Below, in pieces: positions 34,195 to 42,019 of a DNA stretch of 64,000 nt. Origin of the DNA: Rhizobium leguminosarum (lineage in GTDB: Bacteria; Pseudomonadota; Alphaproteobacteria; Rhizobiales; Rhizobiaceae); NCBI RefSeq assembly GCF_004123835.1, contig NZ_MZMU01000002.1, forward strand, positions 310,001 through 374,000. Reading direction: 5' to 3'. A model generated the notes under the pieces. It had not been told where the DNA came from. It saw only the letters and a program-made list of their open reading frames with translations, and did not search any database. Both the position numbers and the translations under genes were made by a program. Each line of letters begins with the position of its first letter. Position 1 is the stretch's first letter.

Positions 34195-34920
34195 ATGATG
34201 AAGGTTCTGATCGTCGAGGACGACCCGCTGCACCGGTCCTATCTGCACGAGGCGGTCAACGCGGCTCTGCCCGAATGCGACACGGTGATCGAGGCGGAGA
34301 ACGGAACCGTCGGCGAGAAGCTCGCCCGTGACCACAAGTCGGCGCATATCGTCATGGACCTGCAGATGGCGAACCGCAACGGCATCGAGGCGGCGCGCAC
34401 CATCTGGAAGGAGCGGCCGGAGACCCGCATCCTGTTCTGGTCGAATTACTCGGACGAGGCCTATGTGCGCGGCGTCTCCCGCATCGTGCCGGATGGCGCC
34501 GCCTATGGTTATGTGCTGAAATCCGCCTCCGACGAGCGGCTGAAGCTTGCGCTACGCTCGATCTTCATCGAGAGCCAGTGCGTCATCGACCGCGAGGTGC
34601 GGGGCCTGCAGCAGAAGAGCCTCGGCCAGACGAACGGCTTTACCGATTCCGAATACGAGATCCTCGTCGATATCGCACTCGGCCTCACCGACCGGGCCAT
34701 CGCCAAACGCCGGGGCCTGTCGCTGCGCAGCGTGCAGAACCGCCTGCAGCAGCTCTACGACAAGCTCGACGTCTACCAGAGCGCCGGCGACGACCACGAG
34801 GACGGCCGCTTCAATCTGCGCGCCCGCGCCGTCACCGTCGCTTTCCTGCGCAAACTCCTGAACTATAGCGCTCTGGAGCGGGCGGAGGCGGAGCTGCAGG
34901 AGTGGCTTGAGGGAAAGTAG
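34195..34920 (+). CDS. Response regulator with LuxR-type HTH
   Basis: 241 residues. The receiver domain has the acidic pocket (VEDD), phospho-acceptor Asp at residue 55 (VMDLQM) and the Lys in YVLKSAS. The C-terminal half has a FixJ/NarL-like HTH (FTDSEYEILVDIALGLTDRA, LSLRSVQNRLQQLYDKLDVY), longer than usual and followed by about 40 extra residues. It begins 10 bases after the kinase gene and is its partner. It probably activates the divergent sugar operon via the direct repeats at 32826-32861. Confidence 0.92.
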   Translation: MMKVLIVEDDPLHRSYLHEAVNAALPECDTVIEAENGTVGEKLARDHKSAHIVMDLQMANRNGIEAARTIWKERPETRILFWSNYSDEAYVRGVSRIVPDGAAYGYVLKSASDERLKLALRSIFIESQCVIDREVRGLQQKSLGQTNGFTDSEYEILVDIALGLTDRAIAKRRGLSLRSVQNRLQQLYDKLDVYQSAGDDHEDGRFNLRARAVTVAFLRKLLNYSALERAEAELQEWLEGK

Positions 34921-34947
34921 TACGCGGGCTGCAGGCCGCCCCTACCT

Positions 34948-36273
34948 TCACGGCGCATGAGCCAGCGCGATCGCATCGGCAGCTTCCTCGCAGCGATCGC
35001 TGAGCGTGCTGGTCGCCACTCGAATATGACTGCTTGGCAAGACGGAGAATTTGTTGCCCGGATTGACGGCGATATTGCGTGCGGCGAGCGTCACCATCGC
35101 GAATGGTTCGGAAACGACAGGCACCCAGAGGCACAGGCCCTGGCCTGCAGGGATCGCTATCCCCCGTTCGCCGAGCGCATCGGCAAGAGCGTCCCGCCTC
35201 TGCTGATAGATCTCGCGCGCGTCGCCGATGAGCCGCCAGGTTGCCGGATCGCGCAATAGCCAGGCGGCGGCACCTTGCAGGATACGGCTCGTCCAGCCGG
35301 CGCTGAAGGAACGGTAAGACTGGATCTGGTCGACGATCGGCGCGGAACTCGACAGAACCGCGAGACGCAGATCCGGGCCGAGGCTTTTCGAGAGTGAGAG
35401 GATATGGATCGTCCGCTCCGCAAATCGGCGGCCCAGCGACTGCGGAGGTGCCGCCGACACGTCGCCGACGCCGTCATCCTCGATAACAAGCGTATCGCTG
35501 TCTTCCAGAACATCTCCGAGCTGACCGAGGCGGGATGAACTGACCGTAACGCCGGTCACGGAATGCAGCCGCGGCTGGAACAAAAAAGCCGCCGGACGTT
35601 GCTGCAATGCTTCGCGCAGCGAATCCGGCAGGGGGCCTTCTCCGTCGCAGGCGACGGGGATGATTTTCACGCCGAGATCTTCCAGAATATCGAGCAGCCG
35701 CATCGCGGTCGGATGTTCGATCGCGACCGACGAACCCGGGGAAACCAGAGCATGCAATATCGTATAGACGGCGTTGTAACCGCCATTGGTGGCCAGAAAG
35801 GCTTCCGCCTCATAAGGCCATCGCTCTGAAACGGCGTCCTTCAACTCAGGGACGATCCGGCTGCGCTCATAGCTGTTGAGGTCATCGACGGACGCGCCAT
35901 AGGCCATGGCTTCGGCCAGGCGGGGAAGAAGTGCTGCATCCGGTCCGGCTAAGGTGAGGTCGAGCACACCTGCCGCATAATTTCCCGAGCTGGCGAGACG
36001 TTCCGGCTTGGCGACAAAGCGGTCGCCGCTGACCCAGGTGCCGTTGCGCCCCCGGCCGCTGATGATCTTCTGTCGCCGCAATTCGCCCCATGCTTGGGAG
36101 ATCGTCGCCGGGCTGACACGCAATTCGTAGGCGATATCGCGGATCGCCGGCAGGCGCGTGCCGACCGGCAGGGCACCGGCGCGGATCAACGCGCTCGTTT
36201 CGAGAGCGATCCCCCGGATGCTGCGGTCGGCTATTTTTTCAGCAAACCAGGAGGCTTCGACTGTATCGCCCAT
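34948..36273 (-). CDS. MocR-type regulator (GntR HTH fused to aminotransferase domain)
   Basis: 441 residues. A GntR winged HTH (GTRLPAIRDIAYELRVSPAT, SQAWGELRRQKIISGRGRNG) is fused to a class I aminotransferase-like domain with a PLP-binding Lys (LSLSKSLGPDLRLAVLS) and the Asp partner (LVIEDDGVGDV). MocR proteins use PLP, sometimes bound to an amino compound, as the effector. It is divergent from the decarboxylase-like and amino-acid transporter genes and probably controls them. A 12-bp inverted repeat lies in the gap. Confidence 0.94.
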   Translation of the reverse strand: MGDTVEASWFAEKIADRSIRGIALETSALIRAGALPVGTRLPAIRDIAYELRVSPATISQAWGELRRQKIISGRGRNGTWVSGDRFVAKPERLASSGNYAAGVLDLTLAGPDAALLPRLAEAMAYGASVDDLNSYERSRIVPELKDAVSERWPYEAEAFLATNGGYNAVYTILHALVSPGSSVAIEHPTAMRLLDILEDLGVKIIPVACDGEGPLPDSLREALQQRPAAFLFQPRLHSVTGVTVSSSRLGQLGDVLEDSDTLVIEDDGVGDVSAAPPQSLGRRFAERTIHILSLSKSLGPDLRLAVLSSSAPIVDQIQSYRSFSAGWTSRILQGAAAWLLRDPATWRLIGDAREIYQQRRDALADALGERGIAIPAGQGLCLWVPVVSEPFAMVTLAARNIAVNPGNKFSVLPSSHIRVATSTLSDRCEEAADAIALAHAP

Positions 36274-36285
36274 TTTTCTCTCACT

Positions 36286-36337
36286 TTAAATGTTCAATAA
36301 CGTAATAACATTTGTACTCGTCACTTTGAACATTTAA
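36286..36337. promoter_or_regulatory. Inverted repeat at MocR divergent promoter
   Basis: TTAAATGTTCAA (36286-36297) and TTGAACATTTAA (36326-36337) are perfect reverse complements, 28 bases apart. Each is preceded by TCACT on the same strand. A related half, AACATTTG, lies between them at 36307-36314. The AT-rich gap also should hold the promoters. Well-separated repeats are typical of MocR binding regions, so the regulator at 34948 is the likely binder. Confidence 0.65.
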
Positions 36338-36373
36338 TTTGCCCTTCGTCGAGCCATTCCAGTGAGTTTTTGC

Positions 36374-37336
36374 ATGCCTGTGACGCTTCGCATCGCCCTC
36401 CGGGACTGGGATTACATGACACCGCTCGTGCTCGGTGACGTCAGTTCTTCCCGTCTCGACATCAAAGTGGATCGTGTGGGCACGCTGGTCTCCAGCCTCG
36501 CCGATGACGCGGCGCATGATGCCGCGGAAATGTCCTTCAGCCGATATTCCCAGATGCGCCATGATGGCGATGATCGGGTCATTGGCATGCCGAACTTCAT
36601 CATGCGTGGCTTCCGCCATCGCTGCATCATCACCACCAAGGATAGTCCGGTCCGCAAGCTCTCCGATCTGGCTGGCAAGAACATCGGCGTGACGGGCTGG
36701 CGCGATTCCGGAAATACCTGGACCCGTGCCGCTTTGCGCCGGGAAGGCGTCGGCGTCGAGGATGCCATGTGGTATGCCGGGCGCCTGACGGAGGTTCATC
36801 CGATCGTCGACCGTCTCGATGGTTTTGGACGGCCTGGCCGCATCGAGGCTGCTCCCGGCGAGCGCCCGATGGTCGGTCTTTTGCTGGATGGCGGGCTCGA
36901 TGCCGTGTTCACCCCTTTCATGCCGAAGGGCTTCTTCGATCAGGAATCGCCGTTCCGCCAGGTGCTGGATGATTTCCGCGCCGCTGAAGTCGCTTACCTC
37001 AACGAGGTCGGCTATGTACCGGGCATGCATCTGATCGGCTTCAAGGCTGATATCGTCCAGGAGCACCCTTGGATCATGGATGAACTCAGCGAACTGATCG
37101 ACGAGTCCCAGCGTCTGTGGCTGGAAAAGCGTGAGAAATACGCCGACACCACGCCCTGGATGATCGACGAACTGCGCCGCTGCGCGGCCGACCTGCCGCC
37201 AAGCTGGAACGTCAGCGGGCTTGCCGAGAACGAGGCGATGATCGCCGACTTTGCCGAGGAACTCTACGAACAGAAGATCATGCCGCGCCTTTTGACGCCC
37301 GCCGATCTGTTTCCGTGGCACGCCAAGGCCCGATGA
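36374..37336 (+). CDS. Dihydroxyphthalate-decarboxylase-like / PBP-fold protein
   Basis: 320 residues from the ATG at 36374 (a GTG four codons earlier is possible). There is no signal peptide, so it is cytoplasmic. The opening TLRIALRDWDYMTPLVLGDV and segments AEMSFSRYSQMRHDGDDRVI, RGFRHRCIITTKDSPV and GKNIGVTGWRDSGNTWTRAAL are reminiscent of the 4,5-dihydroxyphthalate decarboxylase (Pht5) group, which has a periplasmic-binding-protein-like fold. Decarboxylase activity is not certain. It precedes an amino-acid ABC transporter and a peptidase-like amidohydrolase, suggesting a step on an N-acyl or aromatic acid compound. Confidence 0.75.
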   Translation: MPVTLRIALRDWDYMTPLVLGDVSSSRLDIKVDRVGTLVSSLADDAAHDAAEMSFSRYSQMRHDGDDRVIGMPNFIMRGFRHRCIITTKDSPVRKLSDLAGKNIGVTGWRDSGNTWTRAALRREGVGVEDAMWYAGRLTEVHPIVDRLDGFGRPGRIEAAPGERPMVGLLLDGGLDAVFTPFMPKGFFDQESPFRQVLDDFRAAEVAYLNEVGYVPGMHLIGFKADIVQEHPWIMDELSELIDESQRLWLEKREKYADTTPWMIDELRRCAADLPPSWNVSGLAENEAMIADFAEELYEQKIMPRLLTPADLFPWHAKAR

Positions 37337-37408
37337 ACATAGCCGGTGAAACCCTCGCAAACCTCATCGTTGAACCACCATTTTCGCAAACCAAAAAAGG
37401 GGAATGAC

Positions 37409-38299
37409 ATGCATTCGAAACCGATCGCTTCCGCCGCCCTGCTGGGACTGATGATGACGACGTCGGTCTTCGCCGAGGAGGCAGCCGTACCAAAGCAGAC
37501 CGTCAACGACGCTCTTCGCGCCCGCCTGCCGGAGAAGATCCGCACGGACGGTAAGATGATCTCCGTCAACAATGGTTCCTTTCCTCCCTATGAGATCGTC
37601 ACCGGTACGAAATTGACCGGCGCCAGCGCCGATCTGACCGATGCGATCGGCCAGATGCTCGGCGTCGAGATCGAGCACGAAACCGTCAGCGGGTTGAGCG
37701 CGTTGCTCGCCGGCATCAATTCCGGCCGATACCAGTTCGCCTTCGGCCCGATCGGTGACTTCAAGACCCGTGAAGAGGCCAATGATTTCGTCGACTGGGT
37801 TCAGGAATACGTGGTCTTCTCCGTCCAGAAGGGTAATCCGAAGGCCATCAGTTCGCTCGACAGCGCCTGCGGCAATCGCATCGCCGTCATGGCCGGCGGC
37901 TCCGCCGAAAAGGTGATCCAGGCCCAGGTTGAAAAGTGCAAGATGGACGGCAAGCCTGCGCCCGAAGTGCAGTCCTATACCGATCAGCCGAGCTCGATCC
38001 TGGCAGTCCGCTCCAAACGCGCCGATGCCTTCTTCTCCTCGCAGGCACCGCTGACCTATTTCGTGTCTCAGGCAAACGGCCAGCTGGAATTGAGCGGCGT
38101 CGGCCAGAAAAACGGGTTCGAGGATCTCTATCAGGGCGCCGTCGTGCCGAAGGGCTCGCCGCTCGGCCCCGTTCTGCTCGACTCGATCAAGGCGTTGATG
38201 GATAACGGCGCCTATGCCGCCATCATGAAGAAGTGGGGTCTTGAGAACAACATGATCAAGCAGCCCGGTCTCAATCTTGGTGGAGTCCTGCCGAAATGA
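37409..38299 (+). CDS. Amino-acid-type ABC transporter substrate-binding protein
   Basis: 296 residues from the ATG at 37409 with AAAAGGGGAA upstream. Signal peptide about 22 residues (SAALLGLMMTTSVFAEE). The mature domain matches the polar amino-acid binding family (SBP_bac_3): MISVNNGSFPPYEI, SADLTDAIGQMLGVEIE, INSGRYQFAFGPIGDFKTRE, and a late VVPKGSPLGPVLLDSIKAL. It captures the ligand in the periplasm for the permease and ATPase encoded immediately downstream. The ligand may be an amino-acid conjugate, given the M20 hydrolase in the same gene group. Confidence 0.94.
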   Translation: MHSKPIASAALLGLMMTTSVFAEEAAVPKQTVNDALRARLPEKIRTDGKMISVNNGSFPPYEIVTGTKLTGASADLTDAIGQMLGVEIEHETVSGLSALLAGINSGRYQFAFGPIGDFKTREEANDFVDWVQEYVVFSVQKGNPKAISSLDSACGNRIAVMAGGSAEKVIQAQVEKCKMDGKPAPEVQSYTDQPSSILAVRSKRADAFFSSQAPLTYFVSQANGQLELSGVGQKNGFEDLYQGAVVPKGSPLGPVLLDSIKALMDNGAYAAIMKKWGLENNMIKQPGLNLGGVLPK

Positions 38300-39225
38300 G
38301 CAATGACCGCACGACTGCCGCACCGCCTTTGGGCGGTGTGGACTTCCGGGATGTTGCCCACGCCCACAAGCCTTTTCAAACGGGCCGGCTCGTCCTATGG
38401 GTGGCCGTGCTCTTGATTGCCGCGAACTTCCTGTGGATCGTCGCTCATAACGAGAATTTCGGCTGGCCGGTCGTCGCGGCCTATTTCTTCGATCCGACTG
38501 TCATCAGCGGCCTTTATGTCAGCCTGGGCCTGACTGTGGTGGCGATGGCCATCGGCATCGTTCTCGGCCTCGGGCTGGCGATCGCCCGGCTGTCGAATGA
38601 CCGGCTCGCAAGTTCGCTGGCATCGCTGTTCATCTGGTTCTTTCGCGGCACGCCGCTGCTGGTGCAACTGATCTTCTGGTACAATCTCTCGACCCTTTTT
38701 CCCGAACTTTCGATCACTATTCCGTTCGGCCCGACGCTCGCCAGCTGGGAGACCAATTCGGTGATCACGCCGATGACGGCGGCAATCGTCGGCCTTGCCT
38801 TGAACGAAGCGGCCTACATGGCCGAAATCATTCGCGGCGGCCTGCTCTCGGTCGATCGCGGCCAGTTCGAGACGGCGGAAGCCTTCGGCATGACCAAGGC
38901 GAGGGCGCTGTGGCGGATCATCATTCCGCAGGCGATGCGCTCGATCGTGCCGCCGACGGGCAACCAGCTGATCAGCATGATCAAGGCAACCTCGCTCGTC
39001 AGCGTCATCGCCATGGCCGATCTGCTCTATTCCGTCCAGTCGATCTACAATCGCACCTTCGAGATCGTGCCGATGCTGCTGGTCGCGGTCCTCTGGTACC
39101 TCTTCATCACCTCCATCCTCAATCTCGGCCAGAGCTATATCGAGGCCTATTACGGCCGCAGCGAACGGCGCAACAATGCCGCTGCCGCCAAATCCGAGAC
39201 ACTTGCCGAGGAGGCAAGCCATTGA
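38296..39225 (+). CDS. Amino-acid-type ABC transporter permease
   Basis: 309 residues; the start overlaps the binding-protein stop (ATGA). After a polar 30-residue N-terminus come about five to six membrane segments with the family motifs [20 protein letters not shown] and the EAA loop [20 protein letters not shown] followed by [18 protein letters not shown]. This is the HisM/GlnP type. A single permease gene implies a homodimeric channel. Confidence 0.95.
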   Translation: MSNDRTTAAPPLGGVDFRDVAHAHKPFQTGRLVLWVAVLLIAANFLWIVAHNENFGWPVVAAYFFDPTVISGLYVSLGLTVVAMAIGIVLGLGLAIARLSNDRLASSLASLFIWFFRGTPLLVQLIFWYNLSTLFPELSITIPFGPTLASWETNSVITPMTAAIVGLALNEAAYMAEIIRGGLLSVDRGQFETAEAFGMTKARALWRIIIPQAMRSIVPPTGNQLISMIKATSLVSVIAMADLLYSVQSIYNRTFEIVPMLLVAVLWYLFITSILNLGQSYIEAYYGRSERRNNAAAAKSETLAEEASH

Positions 39226-40001
39226 CCGCTGCCGATATTGCAAAACCTCTCGTCAGAGCCCGCAACGTCCACAAGTCCTTCGACCAGCTCGAAGTGCTGA
39301 AGGGGATCGACCTCGATGTCATGCCGGGGGAAGTCGTCGTGGTGCTCGGCCCGTCCGGGTCGGGAAAATCGACCTTCCTGCGCTGCATCAACCATCTCGA
39401 AGCCATCAACAAGGGGTTCATCGAAGTCGATGGCGAACAGATCGGCTATCGCCTTCGCAAAGACCGGCTGGAAAAGCTGTCCAGCAACGGGATCGCCAGC
39501 CAGCGGCGCAAGATCGGCATGGTGTTCCAGCAGTTCAATCTCTATCCGCACATGACGGTGCTGCAGAACATCATCGAGGCTCCGATCGGCGTGCACGGAG
39601 AAAGCCGCAAGGCCGCGACCGAGAACGCCCTGCGGCTTTTGGAACGGGTGGGTCTGTCGGAAAAGGCTGGCAGCTATCCCCGCCAACTCTCCGGCGGTCA
39701 GCAGCAGCGCGTCGCCATCGCCCGCGCCCTTGCGATCAAGCCCAAGCTGATGCTGTTCGATGAGCCCACCTCTGCGCTCGACCCGGAACTGGTCGGCGAA
39801 GTTCTCTCCACCATGCGCGATCTCGCCAAACAGGGCCTGACGATGATCGTCGTGACCCACGAGATCGGTTTCGCCCGTGAGGCGGCCGATCGGGTCGTGT
39901 TCATGGATGGCGGCAACGTCGTCGAAATGGGCAAACCCGAGGATGTCATCGGCAATCCGCAACATCCCCGAACCCAGGCTTTTCTCGCCCGTTTTCTCTG
40001 A
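39222..40001 (+). CDS. Amino-acid-type ABC transporter ATPase (GlnQ/HisP-like)
   Basis: 259 residues. The start is a TTG at 39222, overlapping the permease TGA, with GAGGAGG seven bases upstream; the first conserved residues ([10 protein letters not shown]) begin soon after, so no later start fits. Walker [12 protein letters not shown]-loop [11 protein letters not shown], signature [15 protein letters not shown], Walker [15 protein letters not shown] and switch His VVTHEIG are intact. It powers the transporter with the two preceding gene products. Confidence 0.95.
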   Translation: MTAADIAKPLVRARNVHKSFDQLEVLKGIDLDVMPGEVVVVLGPSGSGKSTFLRCINHLEAINKGFIEVDGEQIGYRLRKDRLEKLSSNGIASQRRKIGMVFQQFNLYPHMTVLQNIIEAPIGVHGESRKAATENALRLLERVGLSEKAGSYPRQLSGGQQQRVAIARALAIKPKLMLFDEPTSALDPELVGEVLSTMRDLAKQGLTMIVVTHEIGFAREAADRVVFMDGGNVVEMGKPEDVIGNPQHPRTQAFLARFL

Positions 40002-40072
40002 CTTGTGTCAGCTCGCTGCTTCGACCCTGGGGCCGGAGCAATGGTTCTCTTCGATCAAGACTGGACGTTCTC

Positions 40073-41263
40073 ATGCCCACGCTCGACAATGCCTATGCCC
40101 GCCTTTCCGATTTCGAAGCCATAGAGGCGGAGTTGAAGGCGACCCGCCAGTACCTGCATGCCCATCCGGAACTCTCTTTCGAAGAAGCGGAAACGGCGCG
40201 TTACGTCGCGGAAAAGCTGGAAGGCTGGGGTTATGACGTGACCCGCAATGTCGGCGGCCATGGCATTGTCGCTCGGCTCAGCGCCGGCAAGGGCAGCAAG
40301 GGCATCGCCATCCGCGCCGATATGGATGCGCTGCCGATAGCCGAGGAAACCGGACTTGCCTATGCCAGCGGCACCCCCGGCAAGATGCATGCCTGCGGCC
40401 ATGACGGCCACACGACCGTGCTGCTCGGCGCCGCCGAATATCTCGCCCGCACCCGCCGCTTCAACGGCACGGTGACGCTGATCTTCCAGCCAGCGGAAGA
40501 GGCGAGCAAGAATAGCGGCGCCCAGGCAATGATCGCCGACGGTCTGTTCGAGCGGTTTCCGTTCGATGCCATCTTTGGTCTCCATAACCACCCCGGCGCT
40601 CCCGAAGGCACCATCCTGCTGCGATCCGGTCCGATGATGGCGGCGTCGGACACCGTCGAGATTACCATCAAGGGCAAAGGCGGCCATGCCTCGCGGCCGC
40701 ACCTGACCGTCGATCCGGTGGTCGTGGCGTGCAACCTCGTCGTCTCGCTGCAGACCATCATCTCGCGCAACCTCGATCCGACCCAGACGGCGGTCATTAC
40801 CGTCGGCACGATCCATGCCGGCGATGCAGTCAACGTCATTCCGGAATATGCCAAGCTCGCATTGAGCGTGCGCTCCTTCGAGCCTGGCATTCGCGACCTC
40901 CTGCAGGAACGCATCACCAAGCTCGCCCGCTCGGTGGCAGAAGGGCACAATGCTTCCATCGAGATCAACTACGATCGCGGCAATCCTGTCGTCGTCAATT
41001 CGCCTGCTGAGACGGATTTTGCCCGGATTGTCGCCGCAGAACTCGTCGGCGAAGACAAGGTCGCGACCTGCCCGCTCATTCCCGGCAGCGAGGATTTCTC
41101 GCACTTTCTCGAGCACAAGCCAGGCAGCTTCCTGCGTCTCGGCAATGGCATGAATTCCGCCATCCTGCATAGCGCCAAATATGATTTCGCCGATGCCAGC
41201 CTGACGGTTGGCGCGGCCATGTGGGCAAGGCTCGCGGAACGCTACCTCCAGGATGACGCCTGA
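40073..41263 (+). CDS. M20 family amidohydrolase (hippurate hydrolase/aminoacylase-like)
   Basis: 396 residues. M20D motifs are complete: HAHPELSFEE, the AIRADMDALPI loop with metal-bridging Asp, MHACGHDGHTTVLLG, the catalytic Glu pair in FQPAEEAS, GLHNHPG and the late PGSEDFSHFLEHKPG. Enzymes of this group cut N-acyl or N-aroyl amino acids such as hippurate and indole-acetyl conjugates in the cytoplasm. It is 71 bases after the ATPase gene and is likely co-transcribed with the transporter, suggesting that an N-acyl amino acid is taken up and cut. Confidence 0.94.
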   Translation: MPTLDNAYARLSDFEAIEAELKATRQYLHAHPELSFEEAETARYVAEKLEGWGYDVTRNVGGHGIVARLSAGKGSKGIAIRADMDALPIAEETGLAYASGTPGKMHACGHDGHTTVLLGAAEYLARTRRFNGTVTLIFQPAEEASKNSGAQAMIADGLFERFPFDAIFGLHNHPGAPEGTILLRSGPMMAASDTVEITIKGKGGHASRPHLTVDPVVVACNLVVSLQTIISRNLDPTQTAVITVGTIHAGDAVNVIPEYAKLALSVRSFEPGIRDLLQERITKLARSVAEGHNASIEINYDRGNPVVVNSPAETDFARIVAAELVGEDKVATCPLIPGSEDFSHFLEHKPGSFLRLGNGMNSAILHSAKYDFADASLTVGAAMWARLAERYLQDDA

Positions 41264-41392
41264 AGTCCGGTTGTCCAGCTTGACCGCGTCGCATTTGGAG
41301 CTTGCACTTTCTGTAGCGCAAAAGGATTTTGTAGCCCTTTTCAAGCGAGATCATCACTTCAACATCTCTCGCTGCTATCCAGGACGCGCAGC

Positions 41393-41872
41393 ATGATTGC
41401 CAACTATAACGACGCCGGCCTCGACTTGTCTTACGATCTCGAATTTTACGCGCTGATGGCGGAAGGCTTCGAACGAAGCGTGGGACACAGCCTGACGCCG
41501 GAAGGCCAGGGTGCTGAATGGCTTTACGACCAGTCGCCGGCAGTTGTCCTTACCCACAATACCGACGCCGATCCGCGCTTCATCTACGCAAACCGCGCTG
41601 CCCAGGCCTGCTTTGAATATTCGTGGGACGAATTCATCACTTTGCCATCGCGTCTTTCGGCGGAGGCGCCCGATCGAGCGGAACGTGAGAGGTTGTTGAA
41701 TGCCGTGGCGGCCAACGGCTTTATCGCCGACTACCGCGGACTTCGCATCGCCAAATCAGGGCGGCGTTTCTATATCGAGAAAGCCATCGTCTGGGATCTC
41801 GTCGACCGCAGCGGATGCCGTCGCGGTCAAGCCGCGACATTCGATTCCTGGCAAGACGTGCAGGCGGATTGA
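41393..41872 (+). CDS. MEKHLA domain protein
   Basis: 159 residues, almost entirely one MEKHLA domain: EGFERSVGHSLTPEG, AEWLYDQSPAVVLTHNTDAD, PRFIYANRAAQACFEYSWDE, ending with the PAS-like AVANGFIADYRGLRIAKSGRRFYIEKAIVWDLVD. In plants the MEKHLA domain caps HD-ZIP III factors and is PAS-related; bacterial stand-alone copies have no established role. It lies 129 bases after the M20 gene on the same strand. A sensory or ligand-binding job is possible, but unproven. Confidence 0.85.
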   Translation: MIANYNDAGLDLSYDLEFYALMAEGFERSVGHSLTPEGQGAEWLYDQSPAVVLTHNTDADPRFIYANRAAQACFEYSWDEFITLPSRLSAEAPDRAERERLLNAVAANGFIADYRGLRIAKSGRRFYIEKAIVWDLVDRSGCRRGQAATFDSWQDVQAD

Positions 41873-42019
41873 GCGCCGGCTGCGGCGACGCCGACCACGC
41901 GCCGGATATGTTTCCGCGGCTTCAAACCATGTCGTTTGCCATTTGGTTGCCAAAAAACCATGATTGCGTCACATAGATCGCACATCGACACTCGGCATTA
42001 AGAATTGGATCAACGCTGA

